Positions 60,348 to 64,000 of a stretch of DNA of 64,000 bases are shown here, one piece after another. The stretch is taken from positions 566,389,152 through 566,453,151 of the forward strand of contig NC_081410.1 of assembly GCF_030272615.1 (NCBI RefSeq), given 5' to 3'. How positions within the stretch are numbered: position 1 is the first letter of the stretch; each line of letters opens with the position of its first letter. The stretch is from Cryptomeria japonica (Eukaryota; Streptophyta; Pinopsida; Cupressales; Cupressaceae). A program made the position numbers and the translations under genes. The notes under the pieces are model-generated. The model worked only from the letters and a program-made list of their open reading frames with translations, made no database searches and was not told the DNA's origin.

Positions 60348-60932
60348 TAGAGATCAAAAAGTAAACAGAATCTAGAAGATTGAACTGTGAGAGGAATTTC
60401 ATTTATACTATTCAATACATTTTGCTTTACTAATTTTGGCGAACGAAAACAACTTTTATACATGTCGTTTCTTTATCAATCAGAGAAATAGAACATTGTG
60501 ATCGATAAGCCCTTAAGGCTGCAAATTATTGTGCAAGGAAAGAAAAGTTTTAAAGTGGCTGCTAAACATGTTTAATCTAAATGACCACAATATAATTATA
60601 TTCCAACGTTGAATGCTACAGGAGATTCTACGAATACAAGGTTCTCGTAGCTGCTGAATTTGACAATAATAGAGAAAAAGGAAATCTACGACAAGCACTT
60701 TGGCAACGTAAGCGAATGAAAATTTCAAAATTGTCAACAAAGACCTATCGCTCGGTTCTCAATGGATCACTACCATGTCACGGAATCGCATCCTATAAAT
60801 TGCAACGCTTGGCACATTGGAGATTCAAACCATCCATTAAATTTCTTCCAAGAAGCATTAAGCTTACTTTTTGTCCTTGCACTCCAAATTCTGTCCTCGC
60901 CTGTGAAACAACAGAAACATTGGCTTAACAAC
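60348..60932 (+). promoter_or_regulatory. PME copy 3 promoter and leader region
   Basis: Contains one diverged minisatellite unit (60348-60388) and about 400 bp shared with PME copy 2 ('gtgatcgataagccc', 'aagtggctgctaaacatg', 'ggaaatctacgacaagca'). A TATA box, TATAAAT at 60794-60800, would place the start of transcription near 60825-60830 and give a leader of about 105 bases before the ATG at 60933. The part from about 60600 to 60760 resembles dispersed family C, so the promoter area appears to lie inside or derive from repeat sequence. An upstream in-frame ATG (60762) precedes the TATA box and is unlikely to be used. Confidence 0.7.
60794..60800 (+). promoter_or_regulatory. TATA box of PME copy 3
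   Basis: TATAAAT in the context catcctataaattgc. The same context in PME copy 2 has TATAAAG at 38108-38114. Confidence 0.7.
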
Positions 60933-61691
60933 ATGAAGAGTGGTTATGCCAAAGTTGATGAAGAGAAAGCAGAAAACTCGAAAAGCAGAAGCGTGGTAGT
61001 TGCTCCGACGTCAATTCTCGTTGTGGCCGCACTCGTGTTTGTGGCTGTCAATGCTTCTGTGGCCTCAAACGCCAATGCTCATCATCATCGTCATGCTTGG
61101 AGAACGGTCTCCAAAGTGGCGAACACAGCGTGTAGCAACGCCCGTTATACTGAGCGATGTGTCTCGTCCATGGCTTCATATCCTTCTTCTCAGACTGCCA
61201 AGCTTCCTGATCTCGCAAAGTTCGCCTTCCAAGTGAGCTTGCAAAGAGCTCAAAAAGCCCACGACTTCGCCCTAACTCTTCAAAACAAGGTGATGAATGA
61301 AAGAGAGCGAGCGGCGTGGCAAGATTGTTTGGAGCTCTTCGAAGATACCATCGATCGTCTCAACGTCTGCTCGAACAACGGTTCCTTACACACAGACTCC
61401 CCTATTTGGCTGAGTGCAGCTCTGACAAACCAGGAAACCTGCTTGAACGGATTTCGTGATCTCAATTTGAGTGCCACCAATCCCATCAGGGCTCTCATGT
61501 CCTCCAGAGCTGTCAATTTGTCAGAACTAGTCAGCAACTCGCTCTCCATGTTCAAGCTCTCCACTTTGCCTCCCAAGACCATTAATAACCGCCGCCTGCT
61601 ATCTGTAATTAACGGAGATTTCCATTCCCACCATGGCCGTGAGAGTAAAGATGGATTTCCCGAATGGCCAGCCAAGCGAACGTGGTGGTAG
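60933..61691 (+). CDS. Open frame for PME anchor and PMEI-like pro-region (252 aa)
   Basis: Start chosen at 60933 because it lies after the TATA box and is conserved in copies 1 and 2; the longer frame from 60762 would include promoter sequence. Residues 1-20 are charged, 21-45 a hydrophobic signal anchor, 50-54 His-rich (HHHRH), about 57-210 the four-helix PMEI-like domain (CSNARYTERC, WQDCLELFEDTIDRLNVC, ALTNQETCLNGF), and 220-223 the RRLL subtilase processing motif. After GFPEW the frame leaves the PME reading and ends in TAG (61689-61691). If expressed alone it would be an anchored pro-region without enzyme. In healthy type-I PMEs this part keeps the enzyme inactive in the Golgi until cleavage. 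Confidence 0.65.
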   Translation: MKSGYAKVDEEKAENSKSRSVVVAPTSILVVAALVFVAVNASVASNANAHHHRHAWRTVSKVANTACSNARYTERCVSSMASYPSSQTAKLPDLAKFAFQVSLQRAQKAHDFALTLQNKVMNERERAAWQDCLELFEDTIDRLNVCSNNGSLHTDSPIWLSAALTNQETCLNGFRDLNLSATNPIRALMSSRAVNLSELVSNSLSMFKLSTLPPKTINNRRLLSVINGDFHSHHGRESKDGFPEWPAKRTWW

Positions 61692-61925
61692 CCCAGGACG
61701 GTTCTGGCAATTACTGAACAATCACCCAAGCAATCAACGCTGCACCCCAGAAGAGCAGCAAAAGATACATCATTTATATTAAGGCCGGAACATACAAGGA
61801 GAACATCGACATATCCAACAAGATAACCAATTTGATGTTGGTGGGAGACGGCAAGGACAAAACCGTGGTGACTGGAAGCAAGAGCGTCCAAGACGGCGTC
61901 ACTACCTTCAAAACTGCAACTGTCG
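61670..61925 (+). pseudogene. PME catalytic domain, first part (shifted frame, with stop)
   Basis: One frame over from the pro-region, the sequence reads NVVVAQDGSGNY, then TGA (61715-61717) where family members usually have Lys or Arg, then TITQAINAAP, YIKAGTYKENIDI (region I, GxYxE) and LMLVGDGKDKTVVTGS. It ends at the splice donor after ...FKTATV plus one base. Confidence 0.85.
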
Positions 61926-62020
61926 GTAAGACTTCAAAACCAGGAGATAGTAGTTTAGAATTTGCCCAAGTGAATTTTGTTATTGATTTTGTATTTGTGT
62001 GTTTGTGCGTGCTTTTGCAG
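61926..62020 (+). other. PME intron (95 bp)
   Basis: Begins GTAAGAC and ends TGTGCGTGCTTTTGCAG with a T/G-rich 3' tract. It interrupts the gene just after the TATV motif, a position common in plant PMEs. Joining at these sites gives V-A-V-S, after which one base is missing. Confidence 0.8.
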
Positions 62021-62747
62021 CTGTTTCTGCAACGGATTCGTGGCAAGAGATATGACGTTCGAGAACACGGCAGGGGCGGAGAAGCACCAGGCGGTGGCAC
62101 TTCGAGTAGGGTCTGACCAGTCGGCGGTGTACCGGTGCAGCATCAAAGGCTACCAAGACACTTTGTATGTCTACTCCCTCCGCCAATTCTACCGCGAAGT
62201 TGATATCTACGGCACCGTGGATTTCATCTTCGGCAACGCAGCGGTCGTCATCCAGAACAGCAATATCATGGCCCGACGTCCCATGAGCAACCAGATCAAC
62301 ACAATTACTGCCCAGGCAAGAACAGATCCTAATGAAAACACCGGAATTTCCGTCCAGAATTGCATATTGTCAGCGTCTTCTGATCTCGAAGCTGTGAAAG
62401 GGTCCATCAAGACATACCTGGGGAGGCCGTGGAGGGAATACTCTCGCACTGTGTTTATGCAATCCACTCTGGGTGATCACATATACCCTGCTGGTTGGTT
62501 GGAATGGGACGGTAATTTCTCTCTGAGCACGTTATACTACGGGGAATACAGCAACACCGGAGGTGGCGCAGGAACGTCAAAACGTGTGAATTGGCCTGGG
62601 TTTCATGTGTTGACCAGTGCCACTGAAGCCGCCAAGTTCACAGTTGCTCAATTAATCTCTGGGATCTCATGGATTCCTGCTACAGGAGTCGCTTATACTT
62701 CAGGCTTATTTATTGTCGACCAACATTTTGAAGAAATAACGTTATAA
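62021..62747 (+). CDS. PME catalytic domain, exon 2 (all active-site motifs)
   Basis: Open from before the splice acceptor to TAA at 62745-62747, with PME sequence from GFVARDMTFENTAG (62034). The catalytic residues of the family are present: Q in QAVALR (62088-62090), Q and D in GYQDTLY (62154-62159), D in DFIFGNA (62220-62222), R and W in YLGRPW (62424-62432). Two cysteines common in plant PMEs are replaced: FYREV (usual C) and IQNSN (usual C), whereas VQNC later is kept. The C-terminus runs about twelve residues past the usual 'GL' end (FIVDQHFEEITL). Without a usable upstream frame no signal peptide would be attached. Confidence 0.8.
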
Positions 62748-62789
62748 TTGTCATATATTTATATTTGCTTTTCTTGTGACAATCTATGG

Positions 62790-62795
62790 AATAAA
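62790..62795 (+). terminator. Poly(A) signal of PME copy 3
   Basis: AATAAA 43 bases after the stop codon, in T-rich 3' sequence. Confidence 0.6.
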
Positions 62796-63847
62796 GGTAG
62801 TGGCAATAAGCCAAGTCTTGTGGCTTCAATATTTAATTAAAGATGTTGGAGTATTTTATTTACTTTCAAATTAAAATATAGATCTATAATTCATCATTTA
62901 ATTAACCATGTAAAATTGAGTAATAAGATCAATATAATAGATAGGCAATGCAAGATTGATTCTAGAAGTGAAATGCATGCAACACATGGACTAAGAGACT
63001 AAGTATAAACCATTCAACTAGCAATCTCCTTCAAAGAATTGTTCTTCTACTCTACAGCACAAAAAAAACTTATAGTGTATGTAGCTCAATGCTAAATGCT
63101 AGTTCCCTCAAGAGAAAAAATTACTCATCTCTATGATTCACAATATTCTATGTCATTATTCATATAGGGAATTGTATTGTATTTTTTAGGTTGGTTTTAG
63201 CTAGACCATTAAGGTTTCACAATAAATCTATTGTTGACTATAATGAAGACAAAATAATAAAAGAACCCTCTATTTTATAAAAATGTTTTTGACTTATCAT
63301 TTCAGGTTAAAAGTACAAACTTGTGTCACACTTTTATAAAGGAAATGGTCAATGCTAATTCAAATTTTTAAATTAAATCAATAGAAAGTGAAACTCCTAC
63401 ATTTGACCACCTTAACTTGGTCAAAACCTTATGAAATTTAAATTTTTTTAATTTTTCCCTACAGTAGATGAAGCATAGGATGTGATGCATGTTTCAGATT
63501 CAAAAAGTGTTATACCATTTGAAATTTATGAGTGTTTTTCAATCAGTCTATCAATTGGGAATTTTGTCAGAATTCAATTAGAAAATAAATAATAATTATT
63601 TATTAAAGCCGAAATAAGACAAGCCTTATATTGTTGGAAAGATGAGAACGTCCTTTAAAAAACCTTTTTGTTTTACCATTTATTGCTATAAAAAAAGTTG
63701 ACAACCACTAGTGTAAAGTCTGGAAAATCAAGGAATATTGAAAAACACATTTTTGTAGTTGACTTTCCACGCTCGTCACTTCGAAGCCAAATCCCAAAGC
63801 AAACCCGACCCAAAATTTCAAATTTGAAATTTGTACAACAAAAAATG

Positions 63848-63889
63848 GATATCCGATAGAATCAGATATCCAATTATATCAGATATCCG
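63848..63889. repeat. 17-bp imperfect tandem repeat (GATATC words)
   Basis: Units gatatccgatagaatca and gatatccaattatatca are followed by gatatccg. Function unknown. Confidence 0.8.
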
Positions 63890-63952
63890 ATTTTAACATG
63901 TAAATTCAATAACTAAATTTGCACATAATTAATCTATTGTTTATTAATATAT

Positions 63953-64000
63953 AAAGAGAGAGGGGGGAAGGGAGGGAGAGGGCGCGAGGGGGGAGAGGGA
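63953..64000. repeat. Purine tract at window end
   Basis: Almost pure A/G on the plus strand (agagag, then ggggggaagggaggg and further G-rich words). It reaches the window edge, so its full length is unknown. Confidence 0.85.

Larger units (their letters stand above)
60933..62747 (+). pseudogene. Type-I pectinesterase (PME with PMEI-like pro-region), copy 3, three lesions
   Basis: PMEs de-esterify cell-wall homogalacturonan, releasing methanol. Type-I forms carry an N-terminal inhibitor-like pro-region that is removed before secretion. The model is exon 1 60933-61925, intron 61926-62020 (GTAAG...TTTTGCAG, 95 bp) and exon 2 62021-62747. Order: cytoplasmic head, anchor (residues 21-45), PMEI domain (Cys 67, 76, 132, 170), RRLL at 220-223, then the catalytic beta-helix with AGTYKE, QAVALR, GYQDTLY, DFIFGNA and YLGRPW all intact. 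Three lesions break the frame: loss of one base near 61668, TGA at 61715-61717, and loss of one base near 62028. The motif content is unmistakably PME. Whether the lesions are genuine or sequencing errors cannot be told here. Confidence 0.9.
62800..64000. other. AT-rich downstream region; no gene seen
   Basis: Short frames only. Near the end is a 17-bp tandem word starting gatatcc (63848-63864, 63865-63881, partial 63882-63889), and a purine (GA/GGGA) tract fills 63953-64000, interrupted only by a CGC. Confidence 0.5.

Noticed and set aside
60762-60932. Longer PME N-terminus from ATG 60762
   Set aside because: This ATG precedes the TATA box and the extra 57 residues are promoter and leader sequence. 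The ATG at 60933 is the one conserved in copies 1 and 2.
61280-61891. 203-residue minus-strand frame opposite PME exon 1
   Set aside because: Antisense shadow of GC-richer PME coding sequence; no domain or conserved features.
60933-62747. Calling PME copy 3 a functional gene
   Set aside because: Two frameshifts and a stop are visible; no alternative splice site at the intron restores the frame. Left as pseudogene unless reads correct it.

Overview
This window looks like nuclear DNA from a seed plant with a large, AT-rich, repeat-packed genome. A gymnosperm or conifer is my best guess. That guess rests on the density of old LTR retrotransposons, the intron-containing type-I pectin methylesterase (PME) sequences, plant-type retroelement relics and a long interstitial telomere-like tract. 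The species cannot be fixed from sequence alone. I see no rRNA, tRNA, CRISPR array or bacterial-style operon, and no gene that is intact by eye.

The only host gene family I recognise is PME, present three times and broken each time. Copy 1 (7427-7547 plus 16139-16712) is a 5' half cut two codons after its ATG by an 8.6-kb Ty1/copia element with a perfect 5-bp target duplication. Copy 2 (37249-about 39800) is a rearranged, head-to-head inverted duplication of PME upstream and pro-region sequence. Its centre is a pair of 80-bp arms matching at 75 of 80 positions across a 50-bp spacer, the shape expected of a young hairpin small-RNA locus. Copy 3 (60.35-62.8 kb) is the fullest: TATA box, membrane anchor, inhibitor-like (PMEI) pro-region, RRLL processing site, one intron, all catalytic motifs and a poly(A) signal. 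It nevertheless carries two frameshifts and one nonsense codon.

Layout. 1-7.4 kb: AT-rich sequence with a minus-strand copia relic (about 2.6-2.8 kb) and a DUF4283/zinc-knuckle relic, probably LINE ORF1 (3.3-4.3 kb). 7.4-16.7 kb: PME copy 1 with the copia insertion. 16.7-25.4 kb: AT-rich DNA, a (CA)17 tract and a 2.6-kb degenerate TTAGGG-like array. 25.4-36.5 kb: dispersed repeat families, here called B and C, invaded by a 3.8-kb LTR element and a 1.8-kb minus-strand TRIM-like element. 36.5-40.2 kb: a family B copy and PME copy 2 with a 9 x 42-bp minisatellite. 40.3-57 kb: two copies of a segment 'A', the first split by a 5.2-kb Ty3/gypsy element whose empty site survives in the second, separated by a 4.4-kb repetitive block 'B-block'. 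57-60.3 kb: more family C and B sequence with a short LINE tail insertion. 60.3-62.8 kb: PME copy 3. 62.8-64 kb: AT-rich DNA ending in a purine tract.

How the parts relate. PME upstream sequence resembles part of dispersed family C, and the two shorter PME copies carry only the 5' half of the gene. Upstream and pro-region sequence has therefore been copied, inverted and invaded by retroelements, while only one copy keeps the catalytic half. The most novel candidate is the PME-derived foldback at 38.35-38.56 kb, which could make small RNAs against PME relatives if it is transcribed.
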